The position numbers and the translations under genes are program-made. From CADEED01 sp020442965 (GTDB lineage: Bacteria > Pseudomonadota > Gammaproteobacteria > Steroidobacterales > Steroidobacteraceae), in assembly GCA_041395525.1 (NCBI GenBank), contig JAWLAH010000001.1:351576-415575 (forward strand): a stretch of 64,000 bases of DNA, given 5' to 3'. How positions within the stretch are numbered: the stretch's first letter is position 1; each line of letters starts with the position of its first letter. A model generated the notes under the pieces. That model had not been told where the DNA came from. It did not search any database and worked only from the letters and a program-made list of their open reading frames with translations. Below, piece by piece: positions 18,484 through 26,988 of this stretch.

Positions 18484-19337
18484 GCTGTCTTTATCGGCTG
18501 CTCGAGCGCCGCGGCATGCATACGCAGGTGCTCCTCGATAAAGCTCTGGATGAAGAAATAGCCGTGGTCGTAGCCGTCATGCAACCGATAGTCGAGTGGC
18601 TGACCCGATGCCTTGCACGCCGCCACAAACAACTCGGGCCTCAATTGGTCGGCCAGAAACTGATCGGCGGAACCTTGATCAATTCGAATCGTCCCAGGCG
18701 CGCGCGCGCGCGCGACCAGTGCAGTCGCGTCGTATTGCAACCAAGCGTCGCGATTCGCTCCCAGGTAGCCCGCAAAAGCCTTTTGGCCCCAGGCCACCTG
18801 ACTCGGCGCCGAAACTGGCGCAAACGCCGAGACCGATCGATACTGACCGGGATTGCGCAGTGCGATGACCAGCGCGCCATGGCCGCCCATGGAGTGGCCC
18901 ATAATGCTTTGTCGTCGCCGTTCGGCCGGGAAGTGCTCCGCCACCAGGGTTGGTAGCTCGTCCGCAACATAGGAGTACATTCGATAGTGCCGCGACCACG
19001 GCGCAAGAGTGGCATCGACATAGAAGCCCGCAGCCAAACCAAAATCCCAGGCGGCATCATCGCCCGGCAATCTGACGCGCGGACTGGTATCGGGCGCGAC
19101 GAGCATCAGTCCAAGCGCCGCTGCAGATTGCAACGCGGCCGCCTTGATCGCGAATGTCTCTTCGGTACAGGTCAGGCCGGCGAGGAAGTAAACCACCGGG
19201 ACCGGCATCGCGGCTGCTGCCGGCGGCTCATACAGCGCGAAACGCATCGGTGCGGTGATCGTCGTGGAATCGTGTTGGTAGTAGCCAAGCCACCCACCGT
19301 GAGCACGGTGACGGCTGATCGTTTGCAGGTCGCTCAT
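18480..19337 (-). CDS. frmB: S-formylglutathione hydrolase
   Basis: 285 residues, esterase D type. The nucleophile is Ser149 in MGHSMGGHGAL; Asp225 in QGSADQF and His258 in GYDHGYFF complete the triad. VVYFLAGLTCTEETF is the family's oxyanion region. It hydrolyses S-formylglutathione to formate and glutathione, the second step of glutathione-dependent formaldehyde detoxification. The start ATG overlaps the frmA stop in an ATGA junction, so the two are translated together. A run of CG repeats near 18,702-18,716 encodes ARARA in a surface loop. Confidence 0.95.
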   Translation of the reverse strand: MSDLQTISRHRAHGGWLGYYQHDSTTITAPMRFALYEPPAAAAMPVPVVYFLAGLTCTEETFAIKAAALQSAAALGLMLVAPDTSPRVRLPGDDAAWDFGLAAGFYVDATLAPWSRHYRMYSYVADELPTLVAEHFPAERRRQSIMGHSMGGHGALVIALRNPGQYRSVSAFAPVSAPSQVAWGQKAFAGYLGANRDAWLQYDATALVARARAPGTIRIDQGSADQFLADQLRPELFVAACKASGQPLDYRLHDGYDHGYFFIQSFIEEHLRMHAAALEQPIKTA

Positions 19338-20458
19338 CGGCTGCCCCCGTCGTACTCGACAACACTGCGAATGGACTCGCCGCTGTGCATGAGATCGAAT
19401 GCTTCGTTGATGCGCTCGAGTGGCATGGTGTGCGTGATGAGCGGGTCGATCTGAATCTTGCCATCCATATACCAGTCAACGATCTTGGGAACGTCCGTAC
19501 GGCCGCGCGCGCCACCGAACGCGGAGCCCTTCCAGACGCGGCCGGTCACAAGTTGAAACGGTCGAGTGCTGATCTCTTTGCCGGCGCCAGCCACACCAAT
19601 GATCACCGACACGCCCCAGCCACGATGACAGCATTCGAGTGCCTGGCGCATCAGATCGACATTGCCAATGCATTCGAACGAATAATCGGCACCGCCATCG
19701 GTGAGTTCCACGAGATGTGGCACCAACTCGCCCGCCACTTCCTTCGGATTGACGAAATGGGTCATGCCGAATCGCTCGCCCAACGCTTTGCGAGCGGGAT
19801 TGATGTCGACTCCGATGATCTTGTTAGCGCCGGCCAGTCGAGCACCCTGAATCACATTCAAGCCTATGCCGCCCAGTCCGAATATCACGACGTTGGCGCC
19901 CGGCTCTACCCTGGCCGTGTTGATGACTGCACCGATACCTGTCGTGACCCCACACCCGATGTAGCACACCTTGTCGAACGGCGCGTCCTCGCGAATCTTG
20001 GCCAAGGCGATCTCGGGCAGAACACTGTAGTTAGAGAACGTTGAACAGCCCATGTAGTGATGAATCTTGTCCTTGCCGACCGAAAACCGGCTGGTACCGT
20101 CCGGCATCACGCCCAGGCCCTGTGTGCTGCGAATGGCGGTGCAAAGGTTGGTCTTTCGGGACAGACAGGACTTGCACTGGCGGCACTCTGGCGTGTAGAG
20201 CGGAATCACGTGATCGCCCTTCTTCAGACTGGCGACACCGGCGCCCACGTCAACGACAACGCCAGCGCCCTCATGCCCCAGGATGACCGGAAAGAGTCCT
20301 TCCGGATCGGCACCCGTGCGGGTGAACTCATCGGTGTGACAGACGCCCGTGGCGCGCATCTCGACCAGCACTTCGCCGGCCCGCGGGCCCTCGAGTTCGA
20401 CAGTGGCGATTTCCAGCGGCTTACCTGCAGCCCAGGCCAGCGCAGCTCTTGTTTTCAT
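19334..20458 (-). CDS. frmA: S-(hydroxymethyl)glutathione dehydrogenase / class III alcohol dehydrogenase
   Basis: 374 residues, full length for class III zinc alcohol dehydrogenase. Catalytic zinc ligands are in GVCHTDEFTRTG and GHEGAGVV; the structural zinc cluster is CRQCKSCLSRKTNLC. The NAD-binding segment is VVIFGLGGIGLNVIQGARLAG. It oxidises the spontaneous formaldehyde-glutathione adduct to S-formylglutathione, which FrmB then hydrolyses. GGAG precedes the ATG. No frmR repressor gene is adjacent. Confidence 0.96.
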   Translation of the reverse strand: MKTRAALAWAAGKPLEIATVELEGPRAGEVLVEMRATGVCHTDEFTRTGADPEGLFPVILGHEGAGVVVDVGAGVASLKKGDHVIPLYTPECRQCKSCLSRKTNLCTAIRSTQGLGVMPDGTSRFSVGKDKIHHYMGCSTFSNYSVLPEIALAKIREDAPFDKVCYIGCGVTTGIGAVINTARVEPGANVVIFGLGGIGLNVIQGARLAGANKIIGVDINPARKALGERFGMTHFVNPKEVAGELVPHLVELTDGGADYSFECIGNVDLMRQALECCHRGWGVSVIIGVAGAGKEISTRPFQLVTGRVWKGSAFGGARGRTDVPKIVDWYMDGKIQIDPLITHTMPLERINEAFDLMHSGESIRSVVEYDGGSR

Positions 20459-20522
20459 CCCAGACTCCGAATGGCAAAGCGGAGCCGGCAGTGTGCCACG
20501 TTATGGCAACCCTGTGATGCGA

Positions 20523-22244
20523 CTAACTGGCGCGGGCAACCCTGCCTGGATCGTGATCTGCGAGCGACGCTAGTACATCGGCCAGCGGCGCGGGTCGCGC
20601 AATGGCGAACCCCTGCCCGAATTGCACACCAAGTTCCGTCAGGCGCTTGCGAATACCCTGCGTTTCGACGTACTCCGCGACCGTGACGATGCCCATGCCG
20701 TCGGCCAGTTGCACGATCGCGCGCACCAAGGCCTCCGAGCGTGTATTGCGCTCGATATCACGTACGTAGGAGCCATCCAGCTTGATCGTGCCAATATCGA
20801 GGCTCTTGAGATAGGACAGCGAATTGACGCCCGTGCCGAAGTCGTCGAGCGCAAAGCGAACACCCTCGGCTCCCACTCTGCGCATGAATTTCTGCACGCG
20901 CTCCATGTTGGCGGCGGCGGCGGCCTCGGTCATCTCGAGCACCAAACGCGACCCGTCGATCTGATACTCGGCCAACGCAGCCAACATGAACTCGAGAAAC
21001 TGGGGCTCGCAGATCGTCGGGCCCGACAGGTTGATCGACACGGAGAGTTGCGAATCCGGCGTTTTCGCGAAGTGATCGCGCAACTGACCAAATGATGTTT
21101 TGATGACCGCTCGATCGATGTCCGGCAGCATCTGATAGCGCATCGCGGCCGACATGAAGGCGGCGGGCTCAACGATTGCACCCGCCGGATCACGCAAGCG
21201 CACGAGCAACTCATAGCTGGGTAACAACTGATCGTTCAAGAGTGGAACAATCGTCTGCGCAAACATCTCGACACGCCCATCGCGCAGCGCGTCCTGTAGT
21301 CGACCAATGGCAGAGACATCGTCATGACGACGCAACATGCTGGCGTCCTGCCGTTCGTAAACCTCAACCCGATTTCGGCCACGATCCTTGGCGGTGCGGC
21401 AGGCCAGTTCAGCGGCGGCGAGCGCTGCATTCAGCGTTTCATTGCCCACCGCGGCTGGCGCAATTCCCCACGACATCGAAACAGGATGCTTCGGCCCTAC
21501 ATGGTCCGCGCTGCGCACCGCGACATCCTTGCCGATGTCGGTTACGAGCTGACGCGCCTGCTCGGCCGTGCGGTCAGGCAAGAATAATGTGAATCGATCG
21601 CCGGAGCCGCGACTGGTAGCAGCAGACTCCTGGCGCAGACGTGCACGTATTGCGGCAGCTGCGTCGCGAATCACGCCATCGCCAGCTTCAAAGCCCGCGA
21701 CGTCGTTGACTAGATGCATGCGATCGATATTGCCGTAAGCGATGCAATAGGGACGCCCGGCCGCGCTGGTCGTTAGCCAATTGTCGGCCGTCGCCTGAAA
21801 TACCGGCGCGGCGAGCAGTCCTGAGAGCCGCGCATCGACCGACGCATTGGCACGCGCCAGGGACAGCGCGAACTTCTCCAGGTGTCTGGTCGTGGCATCA
21901 TCGAAGCCGGCGGACTCGGGGCGATTGAGCGCAACCATCGCCGCAACGACGCTGCCAGTGGCATTGCGCAGTGGCACCACTGCCACCTTGCAGGCAACGG
22001 CGCCCTTTTCAGTGTGGCGAAGTCGGTTGGTAACGATCGGCGCGCCGTCTGCGACTGCGCGGCGCGCAAGCTCCTGACCAACTATGCGCAGTTGCCCCAC
22101 CGCGAACTCGCGCTCCGACTCACCGGGTGCCCAGAGCTTGCGCGCGCGCGAATCCGCGACCACCACCGCCACGGCTGCGCACCCGAGGCGCGTGCAGGCC
22201 TGACGAAGTACGTCGGCGGCGGGATCAGTACTCTTGGACGACAT
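20523..22244 (-). CDS. GAF - degenerate GGDEF - EAL protein (putative c-di-GMP phosphodiesterase)
   Basis: 573 residues without membrane helices. Residues about 10-135 look like a GAF sensor. A GGDEF-like domain spans about 140-298, but its active site reads GSGDRF (213-218), so it should not make c-di-GMP. The EAL domain (about 310-565) keeps the expected catalytic residues: ELLVR at 345-349, Asn405 in SINLSG, E-x-T-E at 437-440, DDFGTG at 467-472, Lys488 and Glu524/Glu527 in AEYVETQ. It is therefore probably an active c-di-GMP phosphodiesterase, with the GGDEF part perhaps binding GTP as an activator. It lies upstream of frmA on the same strand, 64 bp apart, but a functional link is not obvious. 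Confidence 0.88.
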   Translation of the reverse strand: MSSKSTDPAADVLRQACTRLGCAAVAVVVADSRARKLWAPGESEREFAVGQLRIVGQELARRAVADGAPIVTNRLRHTEKGAVACKVAVVPLRNATGSVVAAMVALNRPESAGFDDATTRHLEKFALSLARANASVDARLSGLLAAPVFQATADNWLTTSAAGRPYCIAYGNIDRMHLVNDVAGFEAGDGVIRDAAAAIRARLRQESAATSRGSGDRFTLFLPDRTAEQARQLVTDIGKDVAVRSADHVGPKHPVSMSWGIAPAAVGNETLNAALAAAELACRTAKDRGRNRVEVYERQDASMLRRHDDVSAIGRLQDALRDGRVEMFAQTIVPLLNDQLLPSYELLVRLRDPAGAIVEPAAFMSAAMRYQMLPDIDRAVIKTSFGQLRDHFAKTPDSQLSVSINLSGPTICEPQFLEFMLAALAEYQIDGSRLVLEMTEAAAAANMERVQKFMRRVGAEGVRFALDDFGTGVNSLSYLKSLDIGTIKLDGSYVRDIERNTRSEALVRAIVQLADGMGIVTVAEYVETQGIRKRLTELGVQFGQGFAIARPAPLADVLASLADHDPGRVARAS

Positions 22245-22436
22245 TTACAGCGGCAACACTATCCAGGATGCCCGGTCGTGGCCGGACTTGGGTGATGGCA
22301 CACCATAAGTAATTGGTGTCTGGTGCAGTGCGAACCGATCCGCAGCTTGCGCCGAACCGATTCTCTCGAGGAGTGTGGATTGCGACGCTCGTCACAATAT
22401 GGCGGCAACCACCCGCCGCGCGCTGCGCTAGAGCGC

Positions 22437-23054
22437 CTAGAACCAGCCGTAGTTGAAGCTGATGCTCACACGTTCCGACCGCGAGCGGTTGGCCGGTACT
22501 GCGTGACGCAGCCAGCTCTCAAACAGGATTACCTGCCCCGCAACGGCCGGCAGCGTCACCCAGGTCTGATTTTCCGGCCGACAACCGGACAGTCGCGGGG
22601 GAGCCGCCATGTAACGATCGAGACGCGGATCTTCGAATTTCAGTCCCGGCGAGTTCTTGCGCGTACGTACGTAGTAGGTACCACTGACCGATGCGTGCGG
22701 ATGCAGATGCAGCCCATGTGCGGCGTGCTCTCCCATGATGTTCACCCAACAGTCCGTCATCACCAGTTCGCGCTCTTGCGGATCAAACTCCAGCGCGCCG
22801 GCAAATTTACGCACATGCGGACGGATACGACGCTCCAGCGCCTCGAAGGCGGGTGTCCAAAGATGCAGTTTGTGCATCGATCCATACGACGTAAACCCGC
22901 TCGGATAGTTGGCTCTGGACCAGCGCTGACCCGCACGGTCATCGTGACGAATCTGTTCACATTGACGCAATAGGCTATTGTTGAACGAGCGCCCGTCGCC
23001 GCGCACCAGCTTCGCCGCGTAGATGCGCGTCGCAAAGTAGCTGCTCAAGGCCAT
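22437..23054 (-). CDS. Putative 2-oxoglutarate/Fe(II)-dependent oxygenase
   Basis: 205 residues resembling the small bacterial TIGR02466-type 2OG-Fe(II) oxygenases. The double-stranded beta-helix core has HLHPHASVSGTYYV, which provides the first iron ligands, and HAVPANRSRSERVSISFNY, which provides the distal His and the Arg that would bind 2-oxoglutarate. The substrate is unknown. It starts 9 bp downstream of the M14 peptidase stop on the same strand, so the two are probably one operon. Confidence 0.75.
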   Translation of the reverse strand: MALSSYFATRIYAAKLVRGDGRSFNNSLLRQCEQIRHDDRAGQRWSRANYPSGFTSYGSMHKLHLWTPAFEALERRIRPHVRKFAGALEFDPQERELVMTDCWVNIMGEHAAHGLHLHPHASVSGTYYVRTRKNSPGLKFEDPRLDRYMAAPPRLSGCRPENQTWVTLPAVAGQVILFESWLRHAVPANRSRSERVSISFNYGWF

Positions 23055-23063
23055 CGAATGCTA

Positions 23064-25799
23064 CTAACGCACCGGCGAGGCGTGCGCGGCCCCACGGTAG
23101 ATTGAGTTCATGAGCAGAAGATCGAGGCCGTCGGCGAAACCGCGAACGACTGGGTCGGTGGTGAAGCCGATCAGCAGACCACGGCCGCGCGGCTCTATCA
23201 TCACCAGCGGCTTGAAGGCGAGTTGCTGCCGATTTTCTTGCCACAAATAGCCGCTCGCCAACAACTCGTCCGCCGCTGCAAAGCGCGCGATGTTGACGCC
23301 CTCGTTGAGTTTCACGGGCGAGTAGATATCACGACCCTGCAGCAACGCATACACTCTGGGCGCAACACCGGCACTCAGCCAATGCTCCTGATCCACGGTG
23401 GCTGCGACGATGACGCCGGCGACGGCGTCCGGTTCGCGTTGCGCCGGCTGGATCGCTGCCTGGGCGGCCGCAGCGTCCACAAGGATTGTTCCAGGCACGG
23501 TCTTCTTGTCCTCAGCAGAATCTTCATTATCGGACCCCGAATTGCTGGCATCCGGGCTCTCTTTTGCTCCAGCTTCCGGCGGCTGGGCCGCATCCTCTCG
23601 TTTTGCAGAGAACAATTTGGTCGCCGGATCGGCGAGATAGTGCAGCGCCCGACCGAGGCCGATCAATACGCCGCCGCGGCTAACCCAGCCTGCGAGGTTC
23701 TCGCCCTCCTCCTCGCCCCAGCGATCTTCGTAGCGCCCCTCGGGCAGCAGCAGCACGTCGAATCTCGACAGATCCGCCTTGCCCAGCATCGCGACTCGAA
23801 TTGCCGTGACCGGCTGACCGAACTGCTGCTCGAGTACGTAGCGCAGTGCGCCGGTCGCCGTTGGCTCCGTTGGGTCATCCCAGGCAATCGCAATCCGCGG
23901 TGCCGGCATATTAACCACCTTGGCGGAGCCCAACGAAGGTCCATCCGTGATCCAACCATCATCGATCCCGATCACCTGCGCACCGGTTGTCGCGGCCAGC
24001 GCCGCGAGGGTAGAGCCTAGACCTGCGTCGTTGCCGGCCAACGCAATGACCAAAGTGCCAGCCGGGTAGCGCCGTGACTGATGGACGAAGGACTGATCCG
24101 CCGATGCGACACGGATGCCGGCACGCTGCGCAGCGATCAGTAGCCGCGCTGCCGCCGTATCGCCCCAGGGCACCAGAAAGGCGAGGCGCGCATCCGGATT
24201 TTCGAGCCGGCCAGCGGGTGGCGAGTTGGCGTTCACCGCGACGAGTTCGGCACGCGCCGCGCCTGCGCAACGTACGATGTCGGTGTTGAATAGCAGAGGT
24301 ATGGACCACGCGGTCAGATCGTAGATCTCGTCCGGGCGATTGCGCGCGCGACGACGCTCCTGCTCGACCACAAAGTCTTTCGCGAGCGGTACGCGCTGAT
24401 CGAGCAGCACACGAATCAAGCGTTCCGCCGGTTGCGCGCTGTCGATGACATAGCTCCCGGCCGCGAACGAGCGACCGCAGGCCGAGAAACCGGCCGCCGC
24501 ACGACCAATCTCGATGCCCTGCCCGGCCAACTGCATTGCCAGCTTGTCAGCCGTCCCCTGGTCGAGTTGGGTCGGAATGATGATCGTGCGCTCGCGCGAT
24601 CGCCGCCCTTCCTCGAGCGCCGTCAGGCGATGTTGGTAGAAATTACGTAACAGCAGCGTGCGATTCCGGGCGACGCTCTCGATGGTCGCCAACGACGTGA
24701 TCAGGTGTGCCTGCACCGTGCTGCCATAGCTGAAGGTCGTTCCGTCGGCGCGGCGCGCCGCCAAGCCGCGCGCCGAAGCCTGTTCGTAGGTCATCGATAC
24801 AGTGCCGTGGTAGGCCGACCAACCGTCTGCATAGCCGGGATAGAACTCGTCGTAGACCTCGCGCGTAAAATAGGGCAGCCCAAAGCGATCCATCCAGCGA
24901 CTGTTGTTGCGTCCGATCAGTTCGCTCGTCGCACGCTGTGCATCGGTCAACCATGGATTGCGCGGCAACGCACCGGGTGGAAAAAAATAGGTGCTGTTAG
25001 TGTCCATCTCGTGCAGATCGGCCAGCACGACGGGAAACCATTCGAGGACTGCGCGCGCGTGGGCGCGACTCTCGGGCTGCGTTTGCGCGAACCAGTCACG
25101 ATTGAGATCGAACAGGTAGTGATTGAATCGGCCGCGTGGCCAGGGCTCGTTCCGCTCGGCAGCCAGCGGGTCCGGATCGACGACCAAACCCGTCGCGTTA
25201 CGATTCGCCTGAATGAATCGCTCACGGCCGTCGGGGTTTTGCAGCGGGTTGATCACGACGACCGTGTCTGCCAGCATGCTGGCGACCCGCTGGTCGCCCT
25301 GCGCGGCGAGCAGATGGTAGGCGGTCGCAAGCGCGGCGTCGGCGGGACTCAGTTCATTGCCGTGGACGGAATAGGCCAACCAGACGATCGCCGGTGTTGA
25401 TGCGATCAAGCGCTCCGCCGCGCTCACGTCGGTGCGACGCGGATCGGCTAACGATTGCATCGCGGCCTTGATCGCATCCAGGCGCGCGATGTTCGCCGGC
25501 GAGCTGATCACAATATAGGACAACTCCCGACCTTCCCAGGTAGTACCGAAGTCGACCAATCGAGTGCGCATCGGTTGCGCGGCCGCCAAGACTTGCAAGT
25601 AGCGTCGCAGCTCGGCGTGGGGAGTGAACCGTTCCCCCAGCTTGTAACCCAGGACCTGCTCGGGCGCGGGTACCGCGGGATCGTAAGTGACGTCAGGCCA
25701 GGTGCCGAGTGCTTCGCCGGTCGGCGGTTGCACAGCCGAGGCGACGTTGAACACGAGCGTAACCAGAAGTCCAAGAGTAGCGCGCGCAATCGATGGCAA
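23064..25799 (-). CDS. Secreted M14-family zinc carboxypeptidase
   Basis: 911 residues with a signal peptide (about 1-22). The peptidase domain occupies about residues 50-400; zinc ligands are His146 and Glu149 in SVHGNE and probably His263 in ADLHEMDTN. A later region of about 450 residues contains a glutamine-amidotransferase-like fold (DVLLLPEGRYEDRWGEEEGENLAGWVSRGG), common in large M14 peptidases of proteobacteria. A charged acidic insert lies near residues 745-770. The start is a TTG at 25799 with GGAG seven bases upstream, and it begins the signal peptide directly. The enzyme should trim peptides in the periplasm or outside the cell. It heads a likely operon with the 2OG oxygenase gene. 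Confidence 0.88.
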   Translation of the reverse strand: MPSIARATLGLLVTLVFNVASAVQPPTGEALGTWPDVTYDPAVPAPEQVLGYKLGERFTPHAELRRYLQVLAAAQPMRTRLVDFGTTWEGRELSYIVISSPANIARLDAIKAAMQSLADPRRTDVSAAERLIASTPAIVWLAYSVHGNELSPADAALATAYHLLAAQGDQRVASMLADTVVVINPLQNPDGRERFIQANRNATGLVVDPDPLAAERNEPWPRGRFNHYLFDLNRDWFAQTQPESRAHARAVLEWFPVVLADLHEMDTNSTYFFPPGALPRNPWLTDAQRATSELIGRNNSRWMDRFGLPYFTREVYDEFYPGYADGWSAYHGTVSMTYEQASARGLAARRADGTTFSYGSTVQAHLITSLATIESVARNRTLLLRNFYQHRLTALEEGRRSRERTIIIPTQLDQGTADKLAMQLAGQGIEIGRAAAGFSACGRSFAAGSYVIDSAQPAERLIRVLLDQRVPLAKDFVVEQERRRARNRPDEIYDLTAWSIPLLFNTDIVRCAGAARAELVAVNANSPPAGRLENPDARLAFLVPWGDTAAARLLIAAQRAGIRVASADQSFVHQSRRYPAGTLVIALAGNDAGLGSTLAALAATTGAQVIGIDDGWITDGPSLGSAKVVNMPAPRIAIAWDDPTEPTATGALRYVLEQQFGQPVTAIRVAMLGKADLSRFDVLLLPEGRYEDRWGEEEGENLAGWVSRGGVLIGLGRALHYLADPATKLFSAKREDAAQPPEAGAKESPDASNSGSDNEDSAEDKKTVPGTILVDAAAAQAAIQPAQREPDAVAGVIVAATVDQEHWLSAGVAPRVYALLQGRDIYSPVKLNEGVNIARFAAADELLASGYLWQENRQQLAFKPLVMIEPRGRGLLIGFTTDPVVRGFADGLDLLLMNSIYRGAAHASPVR

Positions 25800-25949
25800 T
25801 TGAGTTCTCCGCGACCGTGCGGCCGATTATCGTCAAGCGTCGGCCCGAGCAACGCTCGCGCTGTGGACGGCACCGCGTCTACAATCGAACCGCGCGATCA
25901 CGGGCAACGATTTGGATGTATATTCCACAGCAATCATGGGGGTGTGACA

Positions 25950-26855
25950 ATGGCTGCGACAGGATTCCAGAAATATTATCAGGCACCAGTGCCGGCGATC
26001 ATTGCCGTGCTCGTGGTGTTTGTCTGGCAGGGACTGGGCCACTTCGTCATGTACCAGATGGAACATGCGTGGTTTCCAAACAGCTATTTCCTCGCGGCGT
26101 TCATCATGGGCGTTATCGGCGTCATGCTGGTCTGGTACGGGCGCGACAAATCGGAGAATACCGCGACATTGCTAGGGTTCGTTGGCGGCAGCATCATCTG
26201 GCTCTCGTGGATCGAGTTCAGCTTCGTCTACGTCGCCCAGGATCTCAATGTCGAAGCGGTTCGCTGGGGCGCAAAGGACACGAAAGCTGAATATCGCGTC
26301 ATGCTGTCATCGATCGGCGTACTGTTTGCCACGCTGGCCTTCTTTTTCTTCAATCGCGAGACGCGCTGCAATGCTTTCATGTGGCTGCATCGCAATCTTG
26401 GACTGAAGCCCGGCGAAAAGAGCTCGGGCCAGGCGCGCAATCTGTGTGCCATCGTGGCGATGGAAACAATCTACGTCACCTGGTTCTTTTACATCGTCCT
26501 GCTGATCGTGTACAACCCGGCGTTCTTCGGCACGGATCACTGGGCCACCTTCGTCGTGTGCGGTCTCTCTTTCATCTGGGCGGCGTATCTCGTACAGCGC
26601 CTGTGGTGGTTTCAACGCATGGCACCCGCATTGCGTTATGCCATTCCTACGGCGATCATCGGTTGGAACGTGATGGAAATTCTCGAAAAGTGGGGCCACC
26701 TGGATGAAATCTGGGTGCAGCCAGAGAAATACGCTCTGCAAATCGGCATCGCGATCGGTGCGTTCGTGCTTACGATCGTGCTCGCGATCCTCAGCCCGGC
26801 ACGGCGCATCGCGGTGGAACAGCGGCAGAATCGAACCGCTAACCACACGGCCTGA
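25950..26855 (+). CDS. Polytopic membrane protein, function unknown
   Basis: 301 residues from ATG 25950 (MAATGFQKYYQAP), with GGGGGTG upstream. Seven or eight hydrophobic helices cover most of the length. Polar or aromatic residues sit within helices (WQGLGHFVMYQMEHAW, WLSWIEFSFVYVAQD, WNVMEILEKWGHLDEIW), suggesting a buried His/Glu/Trp site. The family is not one I recognise. It is divergent from the M14 gene, with a TACAAT box at 25880-25885 as a weak promoter candidate. The open frame extends far upstream without resembling protein, so the short start is preferred. Confidence 0.72.
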   Translation: MAATGFQKYYQAPVPAIIAVLVVFVWQGLGHFVMYQMEHAWFPNSYFLAAFIMGVIGVMLVWYGRDKSENTATLLGFVGGSIIWLSWIEFSFVYVAQDLNVEAVRWGAKDTKAEYRVMLSSIGVLFATLAFFFFNRETRCNAFMWLHRNLGLKPGEKSSGQARNLCAIVAMETIYVTWFFYIVLLIVYNPAFFGTDHWATFVVCGLSFIWAAYLVQRLWWFQRMAPALRYAIPTAIIGWNVMEILEKWGHLDEIWVQPEKYALQIGIAIGAFVLTIVLAILSPARRIAVEQRQNRTANHTA

Positions 26856-26988
26856 ACCGCCTTCGGCAACCATGCTCCGACTCAGGCAGACGCCTGGTAC
26901 GACAGCGGACGACTGACTTGCCAGACAACTGACGTCTCACTCTGCACAGCGGCACTCGAGCGGCTGCAGCAGATGGAGACGATGCGGT

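Noticed and set aside
18702..18716. CG dinucleotide run as a phase-variable repeat
   Set aside because: It is short, lies in frame within frmB, and encodes an acceptable ARARA loop.
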